Source of the DNA: Pseudomonas sp. ACM7
GTDB taxonomy: Bacteria; Pseudomonadota; Gammaproteobacteria; Pseudomonadales; Pseudomonadaceae
DNA length: 64,000 nucleotides
NCBI RefSeq assembly: GCF_004136015.1
Contig: NZ_CP024866.1
Span: forward strand, 450,327-514,326
Direction of reading: 5' to 3'
Positions 9,233-18,001 of this stretch are shown here, one piece after another; the stretch's first letter is position 1, and each line of letters opens with the position of its first letter. The notes below the pieces were generated by a model. The model was not told the origin of the DNA, ran no database searches, and worked only from the letters and a program-made list of their open reading frames with translations. The position numbers and the translations under genes are program-made.

Positions 9233-10039
9233 ATGCAACTCATCGATATCGGCGTCAACCTGACCAACCCCAGTTTTGCCGACAAACACCAGGCTGTACT
9301 CGACCGCGCCTACGCGGCCGGGGTCTGCCAATTGGTGCTCACCGGCACCAGTGTCGAGGGCAGCGAACAGGCGCTGGAACTGTGCCGGCAACTGGACGAA
9401 ACGGCTCAACGGCTGTTCGCCACCGCCGGCCTTCACCCCCACGGCGCCAGCGACTGGAACGCCGACAGCGCCCAGCGTCTGCGCAGTTTACTCAAGGAGC
9501 CGAACGTCGTGGCAGTGGGTGAATGCGGGCTGGATTTCAATCGTGATTTCTCGCCGCGCCCGCAGCAGGAAAAAGTCCTGGAAAAGCACTTGGAGTTGGC
9601 GGTCGAGTTGCAATTGCCGGTGTTCCTCCACGAGCGCGATGCCAGTCAGCGCTTGCTGGAAATCCTTCGCGATTACCGTGATCAATTGCCGGCCGCCGTG
9701 GTGCATTGCTTCACGGGCGAAAAGAAGGCGTTGTTCAGCTATCTCGATCTGGATTTGCACATCGGCATCACTGGCTGGATTTGTGACGAGCGCCGGGGCA
9801 CGCACCTGCATCCGTTGGTGAAAGAGATCAAACGGGGACGGTTAATGCTGGAGAGCGATGCGCCGTATCTGTTGCCGCGCAGTCTGCGACCCAAGCCGAA
9901 GAATGGTCGCAACGAACCGGCGTATCTGACCGAAGTATTGCGGGAAGTGGCGTTGCATCGCGGGGAAAGCGAGGAAGATCTGGCGGCTCACAGCACTGCG
10001 TGTGCGCGAGCGTTCTACGGGTTGCCAATGGTCGACTGA
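9233..10039 (+). CDS. tatD: TatD-family metal-dependent DNase/hydrolase
   Basis: A 268-residue TIM-barrel amidohydrolase. The N terminus [13 protein letters not shown] and the motifs [43 protein letters not shown] and [11 protein letters not shown] follow E. coli TatD, including the metal ligands His, Glu and Asp. TatD is a Mg-dependent 3'-5' exonuclease implicated in DNA repair after oxidative damage. Despite its name it is not part of the Tat translocase, and no tatABC is nearby. ATG 9233 is chosen over TTG 9215 because the conserved N terminus starts there and GAGG precedes it. A REPIN follows the stop. Confidence 0.94.
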   Translation: MQLIDIGVNLTNPSFADKHQAVLDRAYAAGVCQLVLTGTSVEGSEQALELCRQLDETAQRLFATAGLHPHGASDWNADSAQRLRSLLKEPNVVAVGECGLDFNRDFSPRPQQEKVLEKHLELAVELQLPVFLHERDASQRLLEILRDYRDQLPAAVVHCFTGEKKALFSYLDLDLHIGITGWICDERRGTHLHPLVKEIKRGRLMLESDAPYLLPRSLRPKPKNGRNEPAYLTEVLREVALHRGESEEDLAAHSTACARAFYGLPMVD

Positions 10040-10050
10040 CGAACCGAACC

Positions 10051-10170
10051 TGTGGGAGCGGCGGTGCGACGATTCGACTTGCTCGCGAAGGCGGTACATC
10101 AGTCAACATTTTTGTCGACTGACACACCGCTTTCGCGAGCAAGTCGAATCGTCGCACCGCCGCTCCCACA
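10051..10170. repeat. REPIN, long-armed variant (REP family 1)
   Basis: Two inverted REP copies start with TGTGGGAGCGGCGG and end with CCGCCGCTCCCACA, with arms of about 45 bp and a short central spacer. Unlike other copies in the window, each arm carries extra GTGCGACGATTCGA sequence between the GTGGGAGCGG head and the TTGCTCGCGAA core. It lies between the convergent tatD and acyl-CoA dehydrogenase genes, where it could act as a bidirectional stabilising hairpin. Confidence 0.9.
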
Positions 10171-10173
10171 TTA

Positions 10174-11403
10174 TCAGTGACTGTTGCGCATCATCTCTTT
10201 AGGCACGTACTTGCCGATTTCGAACTTGCCGATCGCCGCGCGGTGCACTTCGTCCGGGCCGTCGGCCAGGCGCAGGGTGCGCTGCATCGCATACATGTAG
10301 GCCAGCGGGAAATCGTTGGACACCCCTGCCCCGCCATGGATCTGGATCGCCCGGTCGATCACCCGCAAGGCCACGTTCGGCGCAACAACCTTGATCTGAG
10401 CGATTTCGCTCTTCGCAATCTTGTTGCCAACGGTGTCCATCATGTACGCCGCTTTCAACGTCAGCAGGCGTGCCATGTCGATTTCCATTCGCGAATCGGC
10501 AATCTTGTCGATGTTGCCGCCCAGGCGTGCCAAAGGTTTACCGAACGCAGTACGGGTTACCGCCCGTTTGCACATCAGTTCCAATGCACGTTCGGCCATG
10601 CCGATTGAACGCATGCAGTGGTGAATCCGACCCGGGCCAAGGCGACCCTGAGCGATTTCGAAGCCGCGTCCTTCGCCCAACAGGACGTTTTCGTACGGCA
10701 CGCGGACGTTTTCGAACAGCACTTCGGCGTGGCCGTGAGGTGCGTCGTCGTAACCGAACACTGGCAGCGGACGAACGATCTTCACGCCTGGGGCATCCAC
10801 CGGCACCAGAATCATCGAGTGCTGCGCATGACGCGGCGCGTCAGGATCGCTCAGGCCCATGAAGACCAGGATCTTGCAGCGTGGATCGCAGGCGCCTGAG
10901 GTCCACCATTTTTTGCCGTTGATCACCCATTCGTCGCCATCACGCACGGCACGGGCGGCCATGTTGGTGGCGTCGGACGAGGCCACGTCCGGTTCGGTCA
11001 TGGCGAACGCCGAGCGGATCTCGCCGCGCAGCAGCGGTTCGAGCCAGCGCTGTTTCTGTTCTTCATTGGCGTAGCGCACCAGCACTTCCATGTTGCCGGT
11101 GTCTGGCGCGGAGCAGTTGAACGGCTCGGGGCCCAGCAGCGAGCGGCCCATGATTTCGGCCAACGGCGCGTATTCGAGGTTGGTCAGACCGGCGCCGAGT
11201 TCGGACTCAGGCAGAAACAAATTCCACAAACCTTCAGCCTTGGCCTTGAGTTTGAGCTCCTCCATGATTGCGGTCGGCTGCCAGCGATCGCCCTCGGCGA
11301 CCTGGCGCTCGAACACCGCTTCGGCGGGATATACGTAGGTGTCCATGAACGCGGTCACGCGCTCACGCAGTTCTTGCACCTTGGGCGAATAAGCGAAATC
11401 CAT
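10174..11403 (-). CDS. Acyl-CoA dehydrogenase (ACAD10/11-like)
   Basis: A 409-residue FAD-dependent acyl-CoA dehydrogenase, the first step of beta-oxidation of an unidentified acyl-CoA. N-terminal helical, middle beta ([26 protein letters not shown]) and C-terminal helical domains are present in order. The late motif [17 protein letters not shown] is that of ACAD10/11-type enzymes rather than short-chain or isovaleryl-type dehydrogenases. It is divergent from a LysR regulator with 165 bp between starts, suggesting control by that regulator. This pairing is also recalled from P. aeruginosa. Substrate cannot be read from sequence. Confidence 0.92.
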   Translation of the reverse strand: MDFAYSPKVQELRERVTAFMDTYVYPAEAVFERQVAEGDRWQPTAIMEELKLKAKAEGLWNLFLPESELGAGLTNLEYAPLAEIMGRSLLGPEPFNCSAPDTGNMEVLVRYANEEQKQRWLEPLLRGEIRSAFAMTEPDVASSDATNMAARAVRDGDEWVINGKKWWTSGACDPRCKILVFMGLSDPDAPRHAQHSMILVPVDAPGVKIVRPLPVFGYDDAPHGHAEVLFENVRVPYENVLLGEGRGFEIAQGRLGPGRIHHCMRSIGMAERALELMCKRAVTRTAFGKPLARLGGNIDKIADSRMEIDMARLLTLKAAYMMDTVGNKIAKSEIAQIKVVAPNVALRVIDRAIQIHGGAGVSNDFPLAYMYAMQRTLRLADGPDEVHRAAIGKFEIGKYVPKEMMRNSH

Positions 11404-11568
11404 GGGCAGCTCTACCTTTTAACGGAGGGTTTTGATGAGTTGTTCAGGTCATGCAATCGATGCTAGAACAGCTACGAAAATTTACCTAGCCTATTCTCGG
11501 CGTGTATTAACATTCATCACCGATATATGATCGGCTGATCGAGAGCCCAACAATAAGAGTGCAGCGCA

Positions 11569-12498
11569 ATGAATCTGAGCAAGGTCGACCTCAACCTTTT
11601 CATCGTCTTCGACGCGATCTACACCGAAGGCAACCTGACCCGTGCAGGGCAGATTGTCGGCATTACTCAACCGGCGGTCTCGAACGCTCTGGCCCGTCTG
11701 CGGGAGACCTTCAATGATCCGCTGTTCGTGCGTACCGCTCAGGGCATGGTCCCGACGCCCATGGCGCAGAACATTATCGGGCCGGTGCGTAACGCCCTCT
11801 CCTTGCTGCGGGTGTCGGTGCAGGAAAGCCGTATTTTCAACCCGTTGCAGGCGGTCAAGACCTACCGCATCAGCATGACCGACCTCACCGAAGCGGTGAT
11901 CCTGCCGGCACTGTTCCAGCGCCTGCGGCGCCTGGCGCCGACGGTGATCATCGAAAGCTTTCTGTCCAAGCGCCGCGAAACCACCAAGGAACTGGCGGCC
12001 GGGCGCCTCGATTTCGCCGTCGATGCGCCGCTCAACACCGACCCGCAAGTGCGCCACGTCAAGTTGATGGAAGACCGTTACGTGTGCGCCATGCGCAAGG
12101 GCCATCCGCTGGCGGGCAAAGAGAAATTCACCCTCGACGATTACCTGTCGCTGACCCATATCCATATTTCCAGCCGCCGCAGTGGTCTGGGCCATGTCGA
12201 CCTGGCCTTGGGCAAAATGGGCATTCAGCGCAAGATCGCCCTGCGATCCCAGCATTACTTGATGGCATCCCAGGTATTGCAGCAGACCGACATGGTGATG
12301 ACCGTGCCGGAACGCTTTGCCCGTCGCCATGATTTGTACTCGGTGAACCTGCCGGTCAACGATGTGCCGCCGGTAGAAACCCACCTCTACTGGCACGAAA
12401 GCACCGACCAGGACCCGGCCAACCGCTGGATGCGCGAGCAGATGATCGAGTTGTGCCAGCAGGTGACGGCACATGAGAAGAAGCTCGACAAAGTGTAG
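11569..12498 (+). CDS. LysR-family transcriptional regulator
   Basis: A 309-residue LysR protein. The winged helix-turn-helix occupies about residues 6-65 (NLTRAGQIVGITQPAVSNALARLRETFNDPLF), and the inducer-binding domain about 92-300. The N terminus MNLSKVDLNLFIVFDAIY places it with the NodD/SyrM-like branch. It is transcribed away from the acyl-CoA dehydrogenase gene at 10174-11403, so that gene is the likeliest target. The ligand is unknown. A REPIN follows the gene. Confidence 0.93.
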   Translation: MNLSKVDLNLFIVFDAIYTEGNLTRAGQIVGITQPAVSNALARLRETFNDPLFVRTAQGMVPTPMAQNIIGPVRNALSLLRVSVQESRIFNPLQAVKTYRISMTDLTEAVILPALFQRLRRLAPTVIIESFLSKRRETTKELAAGRLDFAVDAPLNTDPQVRHVKLMEDRYVCAMRKGHPLAGKEKFTLDDYLSLTHIHISSRRSGLGHVDLALGKMGIQRKIALRSQHYLMASQVLQQTDMVMTVPERFARRHDLYSVNLPVNDVPPVETHLYWHESTDQDPANRWMREQMIELCQQVTAHEKKLDKV

Positions 12499-12524
12499 GA
12501 CTTGGCACCGCGTCTTCGTTCTTC

Positions 12525-12618
12525 GTCGGAACGCCGCCCGGAGCAAGCCCGCACACATTCGATCGCATTCTTTCTGAAAGAACTGGGTTAAATGTGGGAG
12601 CGGGCTTGCTCGCGAATG
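12525..12618. repeat. REPIN (family 1, imperfect pair)
   Basis: A degenerate left copy (GGAGCAAGCCCGC within 12525-12555) and a canonical right copy (TGTGGGAGCGGGCTTGCTCG at about 12594-12613) face each other. It lies between the LysR gene and liuR. Confidence 0.75.
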
Positions 12619-12649
12619 GACCCGCAAGAACACTGAAGATTCATGCTGC

Positions 12650-12665
12650 TTGACGTAAACGTCAA
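12650..12665. promoter_or_regulatory. LiuR-like operator upstream of liuR
   Basis: TTGACGTAAACGTCAA has two perfect 7-bp inverted arms around a 2-bp centre. It matches the TTGACGTTAACGTAAA element before liuA, implying that the MerR-type regulator controls its own gene. It lies 43 bp upstream of the liuR start codon and overlaps a possible -35 box (TTGACG). Confidence 0.75.
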
Positions 12666-12707
12666 CCTGACATTAGCTTAGCGCCATGACCTTTTTCGAG
12701 CGCTTCC

Positions 12708-13109
12708 ATGAGCAGCCAGACCTATAGCATTTCCGACCTCGCCCGCGAGCTCGACATCACCACCCGGGCCATTCGCTTTTATGAAGAGCAAGGCCTGCTC
12801 AGCCCCGAGCGACGCGGTCAGGAACGCATCTACTCGCCCCGTGACAAGGTCAGCCTGAAGCTGATCCTGCGGGGCAAGCGCATTGGTTTCTCCCTGGCCG
12901 AATGCCGCGAGCTGATCGAACTCTACGATCCCTCCGGCGGCAATCAGAAACAGCTGCAAACCATGCTGACCAAAATCGCCGAACGTCGTGAACAGCTCGA
13001 GCAGCAGATGCTCGACATCGAACAGATGAAGCTGGAACTGGACACCGCGCAGGAGCGTTGCACCCAGGCGCTGGAACAGACCATCAAGAGCCAGCAGGTC
13101 ATTCAGTAG
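12708..13109 (+). CDS. liuR: MerR-family regulator LiuR of leucine/isovalerate catabolism
   Basis: A 133-residue MerR-type protein. The helix-turn-helix and wing are at residues 5-75 (YSISDLARELDITTRAIRFYEEQGLLSPERRG), and a C-terminal dimerisation coiled coil at about 80-128 is rich in Glu, Gln and Leu. No cysteine cluster for metal binding is seen; one Cys sits in the CTQALEQ segment. LiuR proteins control the liu genes for leucine degradation in gamma-proteobacteria. Support here is the identical palindrome upstream of this gene and of liuA. In this strain it sits beside mvaB, not beside liuA, separated from mvaB by a REPIN. Confidence 0.9.
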   Translation: MSSQTYSISDLARELDITTRAIRFYEEQGLLSPERRGQERIYSPRDKVSLKLILRGKRIGFSLAECRELIELYDPSGGNQKQLQTMLTKIAERREQLEQQMLDIEQMKLELDTAQERCTQALEQTIKSQQVIQ

Positions 13110-13123
13110 GTCTACACAAATCT

Positions 13124-13216
13124 AATGTGTGTGCGGGCTTGCTCGCGAAAGCGATCAGTCAGCCAGCATCAATGTTGAATGTAAGTCCGCTTTCGCGAGC
13201 AAGCCCGCTCCCACAT
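13124..13216. repeat. REPIN (family 1) between liuR and mvaB
   Basis: Inverted copies GTGTGTGCGGGCTTGCTCGC (13126-13145) and TTTCGCGAGCAAGCCCGCTC (13191-13210), with a spacer of about 40 bp. It occupies almost all of the liuR-mvaB gap. Confidence 0.88.
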
Positions 13217-13252
13217 TTGAACAGTGTTCGTCCATAACAATAGGTCAATCCC

Positions 13253-14152
13253 ATGTCCCTACCCACTCACGTACGCCTGGTCGAAGTCGGCCCACGCGAC
13301 GGTCTGCAAAACGAAGCCCAACCCATCAGCGTTGCGGACAAGGTGCAACTGGTCGACGCGCTGACCGCCGCCGGTCTCGGCTATATAGAAGTCGGCAGTT
13401 TTGTTTCGCCCAAATGGGTACCGCAAATGGCCGGTTCCGCCGACGTCTTCGCGCAGATCCAGCGTAAGCCTGGCGTGACTTATGGTGCACTCGCCCCCAA
13501 CCTGCGCGGGTTTGAAGACGCCATTGCAGCCGGGGTCAAGGAAGTCGCGGTGTTCGCCGCCGCGTCGGAATCGTTTTCCCAGCGCAATATCAATTGCTCG
13601 ATCAGCGAAAGCCTGGAGCGTTTCGTGCCGATCATGGACGCCGCCAGGCAACACGGGGTCAGCGTGCGCGGTTACGTGTCCTGTGTGCTGGGCTGCCCTT
13701 ACGAAGGAAACGTCGCGCCGGAACAAGTCGCTCGAGTCGCTCGCGAGCTCTATGCGATGGGCTGCTATGAAGTTTCCCTGGGCGACACCATCGGCACCGG
13801 CACCGCTGGCGTGACCCGCAAGATGTTCGAGGTGGTGTCGGCCGACGTACCCCGTGAAAAACTGGCCGGGCACTTCCACGACACTTATGGCCAGGCCATG
13901 GCCAACATCTACGCCAGCCTGCTGGAAGGCATCTCGGTGTTCGACAGCTCCATCGCCGGCCTCGGTGGCTGCCCATACGCCAAGGGCGCCAGCGGTAACG
14001 TCGCCACCGAAGACGTGGTTTACCTGCTCAATGGCCTGGGTATCGAGACCGGTATCGACCTGGACGCCTTGATTCTGGCCGGTCAGCAGATTTGCACGGT
14101 GCTGGGGCGACCGACCGGTTCGCGCGTGGCCAAGGCTCGTAGCGCACAGTGA
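13253..14152 (+). CDS. mvaB: Hydroxymethylglutaryl-CoA lyase
   Basis: A 299-residue TIM-barrel lyase that splits 3-hydroxy-3-methylglutaryl-CoA into acetoacetate and acetyl-CoA, the last step of leucine degradation (LiuE role). Family motifs are clear: VEVGPRDGLQNE at the N terminus, SLGDTIGTGT (metal-binding region), HFHDTYGQA, and the signature GGLGGCPYAKGASGNVATED with the catalytic Cys. Length is standard. The gene is separated from liuABCD by about 2.7 kb containing crcY and an acyl-CoA synthetase, unlike the contiguous liuABCDE of P. aeruginosa, but like the mvaB locus I recall from P. putida. Confidence 0.95.
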   Translation: MSLPTHVRLVEVGPRDGLQNEAQPISVADKVQLVDALTAAGLGYIEVGSFVSPKWVPQMAGSADVFAQIQRKPGVTYGALAPNLRGFEDAIAAGVKEVAVFAAASESFSQRNINCSISESLERFVPIMDAARQHGVSVRGYVSCVLGCPYEGNVAPEQVARVARELYAMGCYEVSLGDTIGTGTAGVTRKMFEVVSADVPREKLAGHFHDTYGQAMANIYASLLEGISVFDSSIAGLGGCPYAKGASGNVATEDVVYLLNGLGIETGIDLDALILAGQQICTVLGRPTGSRVAKARSAQ

Positions 14153-14170
14153 GTGCGCGGATGTGTCCGG

Positions 14171-14214
14171 GTGTTACCGCTGCGTCTGAAACGTGGGGCG
14201 CAAGCGAGTAACAC
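14171..14214. promoter_or_regulatory. Candidate CbrB activator site upstream of crcY
   Basis: GTGTTAC (14171-14177) and GTAACAC (14208-14214) form an inverted repeat about 107-150 bp before the predicted crcY start. CbrB, the sigma-54 activator of crcZ/crcY genes, is reported to use TGTTAC/GTAACA half-sites. The 30-bp gap here is longer than the spacing I remember, so the pair may be two halves of separate sites. Confidence 0.6.
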
Positions 14215-14223
14215 GGAAACAAA

Positions 14224-14257
14224 TTGTCGGGTTTTGACTGAACGAAAAATCCGACAA
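14224..14257. other. Hairpin between mvaB and crcY promoter
   Basis: TTGTCGG (14224-14230) pairs with CCGACAA (14251-14257), extended inward by TTTT/AAAA. No T tract follows on the plus strand (the bases after it are AAAACTTAAGG), so it is not a standard terminator. It could slow read-through from mvaB or be part of the activator and bending region. Confidence 0.45.
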
Positions 14258-14294
14258 AAACTTAAGGCATTGATTTTAAAGGCTTTTTAAAAGT

Positions 14295-14310
14295 TGGCAC
14301 GGCTTCTGCT
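14295..14310 (+). promoter_or_regulatory. Sigma-54 (-24/-12) promoter of crcY
   Basis: TGGCACGGCTTCTGCT has GG (14296-14297) and GC (14308-14309) exactly 10 bp apart, and the full TGGCAC upper box. The transcript is expected to start near 14321. Confidence 0.88.
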
Positions 14311-14320
14311 ATCTCTACTG

Positions 14321-14699
14321 CATAACAAGAACAAAAAAAGCGGCAAACCTAATAAAAATAAGACGTAACGACTCTGACATAACAAAAACAACACGGCAGA
14401 GACGCAGCTAACAGATTTTTTTGGAGAGGATGTGCTTTTCAGGGTGCTTTTCGGAGTAACCCGCAACCGGGCAGAGAACAATAAAACTACCTTCAGGTAG
14501 CTACCGAATTGGTTGGATCGCTTAGCGAAAAAGTAGATCAGCGCTCAAAAAAATACGTTTGCTCTTGATCCCGGATGGGGATCGACAAAAACAGCGGTAA
14601 AGGGCCACGGTTTCCAAAAACAACAAAAGACCGCCCCTCAATAATAAAAAAAGAGCACGCGCAACGACAAAATTAAAGGGGAGCTTCGGCTCCCCTTTG
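14321..14699 (+). ncRNA. crcY: CrcY-type small RNA, antagonist of Hfq/Crc catabolite repression
   Basis: A roughly 379-nt non-coding transcript predicted between a sigma-54 promoter and a strong terminator. It has no plausible reading frame, is much more A-rich than flanking genes, and carries repeated A-rich motifs of the AAnAAnAA type that bind the distal face of Hfq with Crc. Examples are at 14324-14335 (AACAAGAACAAA), 14351-14362, 14381-14392 (AACAAAAACAAC), 14477-14487, 14616-14630 and 14640-14655. CrcZ, CrcY and CrcX RNAs are induced by CbrAB on poor carbon sources and titrate Hfq/Crc away from catabolic mRNAs. The position directly after mvaB is that of crcY in P. putida as I recall, which decides the name. 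Exact ends are inferred. Confidence 0.88.
14675..14698 (+). terminator. Terminator of crcY
   Basis: AAAGGGGAGC (14675-14684) pairs perfectly with GCTCCCCTTT (14689-14698) around a TTCG tetraloop. Confidence 0.92.
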
Positions 14700-14733
14700 T
14701 GCTTTCTGGCGTTTGACTTTCCCCCTCTCCAAA

Positions 14734-14823
14734 TGTGGGAGCGGGCTTGCTCGCGAAAGCGGTGTGTCAGTCAACATTTTCGTCGGCTGATACACCGCTT
14801 TCGCGAGCAAGCCCGCTCCCACA
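14734..14823. repeat. REPIN (family 1) between crcY and the acyl-CoA synthetase gene
   Basis: Canonical pair: TGTGGGAGCGGGCTTGCTCG at the left and CGAGCAAGCCCGCTCCCACA at the right, with additional complementary GCGGTGT/ACACCGC. It lies between convergent units. Confidence 0.93.
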
Positions 14824-14834
14824 GGGGATTGTGG

Positions 14835-16532
14835 TCAGCCTTTGATATCGCGCAATTCCTCGATGCTGATCTCGCGCATCCGAAACTTCTGAATCTTCCC
14901 CGTCACCGTCATCGGAAACTCTTCGACGAACTTGAAGTAACGCGGTGTCTTGAAGTGCGCGATGCGCTCCTTGCACCAGGCTTGCAGCTCCTGCTCGGTG
15001 GCGCTGTGGCCCGGATGGAACTTGATCCACGCGACAATCTCTTCGCCATACCGCGAGCACGGAATCCCGATCACTTGCACATCCGCGACTGCCGGATGGG
15101 TGAAGAAGAACTCTTCCAACTCCCGCGGGTAAATATTCTCACCGCCGCGGATGATCATGTCCTTGTTACGTCCGGCAATGCATACGTAGCCTTCGTCGTT
15201 CATGCTCGCCAGATCACCGGTGTGCATCCAGCCAGCCTGGTCGATGGCTTCCGCGGTGCCTTGCGGGTTGTTCCAGTAACCGAGCATCACGCTGTAGCCG
15301 CGGGTGCACAGCTCACCGATAGTGCCGCGCGGCACCAGGTTGCCCGCCTCGTCGATGATCTTGCTTTCCAGTTGTGGCTGGGTGCGACCGACGGTGGTGA
15401 CGCGCAATTCCAGTTCGTCTGACGGACCGGTCTGCAATGACACCGGACTTGTTTCCGTCATGCCGTAGGCAATCTGCACTTCGCTCATGTGCATCTCACT
15501 GATGACCCGACGCATCACTTCGATCGGACAGGTCGCCCCGGCCATGATCCCGGTGCGCAGGCTCGACAGATTAAATTCAGCGCGCTTGGGCTGATCGAGC
15601 ATGGCGATGAACATGGTCGGTACGCCGTAAAGCGCGGTGGCCTTTTCTTCGGCGACGGTGGTCAATGTCAGCAGTGGATCGAACGCATCGTTGGGGTAAA
15701 TCATGGTGCTGCCGTGGGTCATGCAACCGAGGTTGCCCATGACCATGCCGAAGCAGTGGTACAGCGGCACCGGGATGACCAGACGATCACTCGCGGTCAG
15801 GCCGAGGCTTTCGCCGACCATGTAACCGTTATTGAGAATGTTGTAGTGACTGAGGGTCGCGCCCTTCGGGAAACCAGTGGTGCCGGAGGTGTACTGGATG
15901 TTCACCGCCTGGTCGAAATGCAGGCTGTGCTGACGTTCGCTCAATTGCTCTGCCGACACGCTCCCCGCGAGATCGGTCAATTGCGACCACGGCAGGAAAC
16001 CCGATGGCGGCTGAGCATCAAGGCTGATGACACCGCGCAGTTCCGGCAGTCGTTCACTCTGCAATTTTCCGATGGAGTGCTCAGCCAACTCGGGAACGAG
16101 GCCTTGCAGCATCCCGTGATAGTCGGAGGTCTTGAAGGCGCCTGCGCAGACCAGCCATTGGCAACCGGATTGCTTCAACACATATTCGAGTTCGGAGCTG
16201 CGGTAGGCCGGATTGATGTTGACCAGAATCACGCCAATTTTCGCGCTGGCGAACTGACTGATACACCATTGGGCGCAGTTCGGTGCCCAGATACCCAGGC
16301 GATCACCGGTCTGCAAACCCAGCGCCAACAGCGCTCTGGCATGCAGGTCCACGGCTTCGGCCAATTGCTGCCAAGTGTAGCGCAACTGTTGATGGCGCAC
16401 GACCAGCGCCTCCCCGCTCGGATACTGCGCGACGGTGTTATCGAACGCCTGGCCGATGGTCATCGCCAGCAAGGCTTTGTCCTGGGAACCACGGGTGTAA
16501 CTGCGCTGCGGGCTTGCACTGGGTTGATCCAT
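14835..16532 (-). CDS. AMP-binding acyl-CoA synthetase
   Basis: A 565-residue member of the ANL adenylating superfamily. It activates a carboxylic acid through an acyl-adenylate to the CoA thioester. Motifs: [16 protein letters not shown] (P-loop, about 200-215), YGMTETSP (about 345), [13 protein letters not shown] (about 430) and the C-terminal [15 protein letters not shown] with the catalytic Lys. Its position between crcY and liuA, divergent from the liu genes with LiuR-type palindromes in the shared gap, suggests an organic acid feeding the isovaleryl-CoA pathway. The substrate is inferred, and a medium-chain fatty acid is the main alternative. An identical family member near liu genes is known in other pseudomonads. 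Confidence 0.92.
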   Translation of the reverse strand: MDQPSASPQRSYTRGSQDKALLAMTIGQAFDNTVAQYPSGEALVVRHQQLRYTWQQLAEAVDLHARALLALGLQTGDRLGIWAPNCAQWCISQFASAKIGVILVNINPAYRSSELEYVLKQSGCQWLVCAGAFKTSDYHGMLQGLVPELAEHSIGKLQSERLPELRGVISLDAQPPSGFLPWSQLTDLAGSVSAEQLSERQHSLHFDQAVNIQYTSGTTGFPKGATLSHYNILNNGYMVGESLGLTASDRLVIPVPLYHCFGMVMGNLGCMTHGSTMIYPNDAFDPLLTLTTVAEEKATALYGVPTMFIAMLDQPKRAEFNLSSLRTGIMAGATCPIEVMRRVISEMHMSEVQIAYGMTETSPVSLQTGPSDELELRVTTVGRTQPQLESKIIDEAGNLVPRGTIGELCTRGYSVMLGYWNNPQGTAEAIDQAGWMHTGDLASMNDEGYVCIAGRNKDMIIRGGENIYPRELEEFFFTHPAVADVQVIGIPCSRYGEEIVAWIKFHPGHSATEQELQAWCKERIAHFKTPRYFKFVEEFPMTVTGKIQKFRMREISIEELRDIKG

Positions 16533-16575
16533 GACGACCCCTATTGTCTTTATTTATGGGTTGCCGACGGTCACC

Positions 16576-16665
16576 TGTGGGAGCGGGCTTGCTCGCGAAG
16601 GCGTCGTGTCAGTTGACATTAACTTTGACTGACACACCGCTTTCGCGAGCAAGCCCGCTCCCACA
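16576..16665. repeat. REPIN (family 1) in the acyl-CoA synthetase / liuA gap
   Basis: Inverted TGTGGGAGCGGGCTTGCTCG and its complement with a spacer of about 45 bp. It sits upstream of the synthetase start (minus strand) and upstream of the liuA operators. Confidence 0.93.
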
Positions 16666-16711
16666 GGGTTGGTCCGCGTTCTATCTTGAACTGGCTCTAC
16701 TCTCGCTCAAG

Positions 16712-16727
16712 TTGACGTTAACGTAAA
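16712..16727. promoter_or_regulatory. LiuR-like operator 1 before liuA
   Basis: TTGACGTTAACGTAAA closely matches the palindrome before liuR. Its centre is 43 bp from operator 2, about four helical turns, which suits cooperative binding. Confidence 0.75.
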
Positions 16728-16733
16728 GGGTGA

Positions 16734-16769
16734 TTGACAGCCATTCGTCACAGGCTTACGTTAACGTAA
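16734..16769 (+). promoter_or_regulatory. liuA promoter with LiuR-like operator 2
   Basis: A perfect -35 box TTGACA (16734-16739) is followed 17 bp later by TACGTT (16757-16762). The perfect palindrome TTACGTTAACGTAA (16756-16769) covers the -10 region. The overlap implies direct control by LiuR. Confidence 0.7.
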
Positions 16770-16825
16770 AGGTGAGAGCCACATCACTGCCCTCCCTACC
16801 CTACAAAAAAGCCAAAAGGTGACCC

Positions 16826-17989
16826 ATGAGCTACCCATCCCTGAACTTTGCCCTCGGTGAAACCATCGACATGCTGCGCGATCAGGTTCAGTCCTTCGTC
16901 GCCAAAGAGATCGCACCACGCGCCGCTCAAATCGACATCGACAACCTGTTCCCCGCCGACCTGTGGCGCAAATTCGGCGACATGGGCCTGCTGGGCGTGA
17001 CCGTCCCGGAAGAATACGGCGGCGCTGGCTTGGGTTACCTGGCCCACGTGGTGATCATGGAAGAAATCAGCCGTGGTTCGGCGTCCGTCGCCCTGTCCTA
17101 CGGCGCGCACTCCAACCTTTGCGTCAACCAGATCAACCGCAACGGCAATCACGAACAGAAAACCAAATATCTGCCGAAGCTGATCAGCGGCGAACACATC
17201 GGCGCCCTGGCCATGAGCGAACCGAATGCCGGTTCTGACGTGGTGTCGATGAAACTGCGCGCCGACAAGCGCGGCGATCACTACGTCCTGAACGGCAGCA
17301 AGACTTGGATCACCAACGGTCCGGACGCCAACACCTACGTGATCTACGCCAAGACCGACCTGGAAAAAGGCCCTCACGGCATCACCGCGTTCATCGTAGA
17401 GCGTGATTCCAAAGGCTTCAGCCGCAGCAACAAATTCGACAAGCTCGGCATGCGCGGTTCCAACACCTGCGAGCTGTTCTTCGACGACGTCGAAGTACCG
17501 GAAGAAAACATCCTCGGCGTGCTCAACGGTGGCGTGAAAGTGCTGATGAGCGGCCTCGATTACGAACGCGTTGTCCTGTCCGGCGGCCCGACCGGGATCA
17601 TGCAGGCCTGCATGGACTTGATCGTGCCGTACATCCACGACCGCAAGCAGTTCGGCCAAAGCATCGGCGAATTCCAGCTGATCCAGGGCAAAGTCGCCGA
17701 CATGTACACCCAACTCAACGCCAGCCGCGCCTACCTGTATGCAGTAGCCCAGGCCTGCGAACGCGGAGAAACCACCCGCAAGGATGCCGCAGGCGTGATC
17801 CTCTACAGCGCCGAACGCGCCACGCAAATGGCCCTCGACGCGATCCAGATTCTCGGTGGCAATGGCTACATCAACGAATTCCCGGCCGGTCGTCTGCTGC
17901 GTGACGCCAAGCTGTACGAAATCGGTGCCGGCACCAGTGAGATCCGTCGCATGCTGATCGGTCGCGAACTGTTCAACGAAACCCGCTAA
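16826..17989 (+). CDS. liuA: Isovaleryl-CoA dehydrogenase
   Basis: A 387-residue FAD acyl-CoA dehydrogenase that oxidises isovaleryl-CoA to 3-methylcrotonyl-CoA in leucine degradation, passing electrons to ETF. Motifs: [46 protein letters not shown], and [13 protein letters not shown], where the Glu is the catalytic base position peculiar to isovaleryl-CoA dehydrogenases, then QILGGNGY near the end. It is the first gene of liuABCD, preceded by two LiuR-type palindromes. The leader also has an A-rich stretch next to the ribosome binding site (ACAAAAAAGCCAAAAGG, about 16803-16819), a candidate Hfq/Crc target. Confidence 0.96.
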   Translation: MSYPSLNFALGETIDMLRDQVQSFVAKEIAPRAAQIDIDNLFPADLWRKFGDMGLLGVTVPEEYGGAGLGYLAHVVIMEEISRGSASVALSYGAHSNLCVNQINRNGNHEQKTKYLPKLISGEHIGALAMSEPNAGSDVVSMKLRADKRGDHYVLNGSKTWITNGPDANTYVIYAKTDLEKGPHGITAFIVERDSKGFSRSNKFDKLGMRGSNTCELFFDDVEVPEENILGVLNGGVKVLMSGLDYERVVLSGGPTGIMQACMDLIVPYIHDRKQFGQSIGEFQLIQGKVADMYTQLNASRAYLYAVAQACERGETTRKDAAGVILYSAERATQMALDAIQILGGNGYINEFPAGRLLRDAKLYEIGAGTSEIRRMLIGRELFNETR

Positions 17990-18001
17990 ACGGAGCTGTC
18001 C

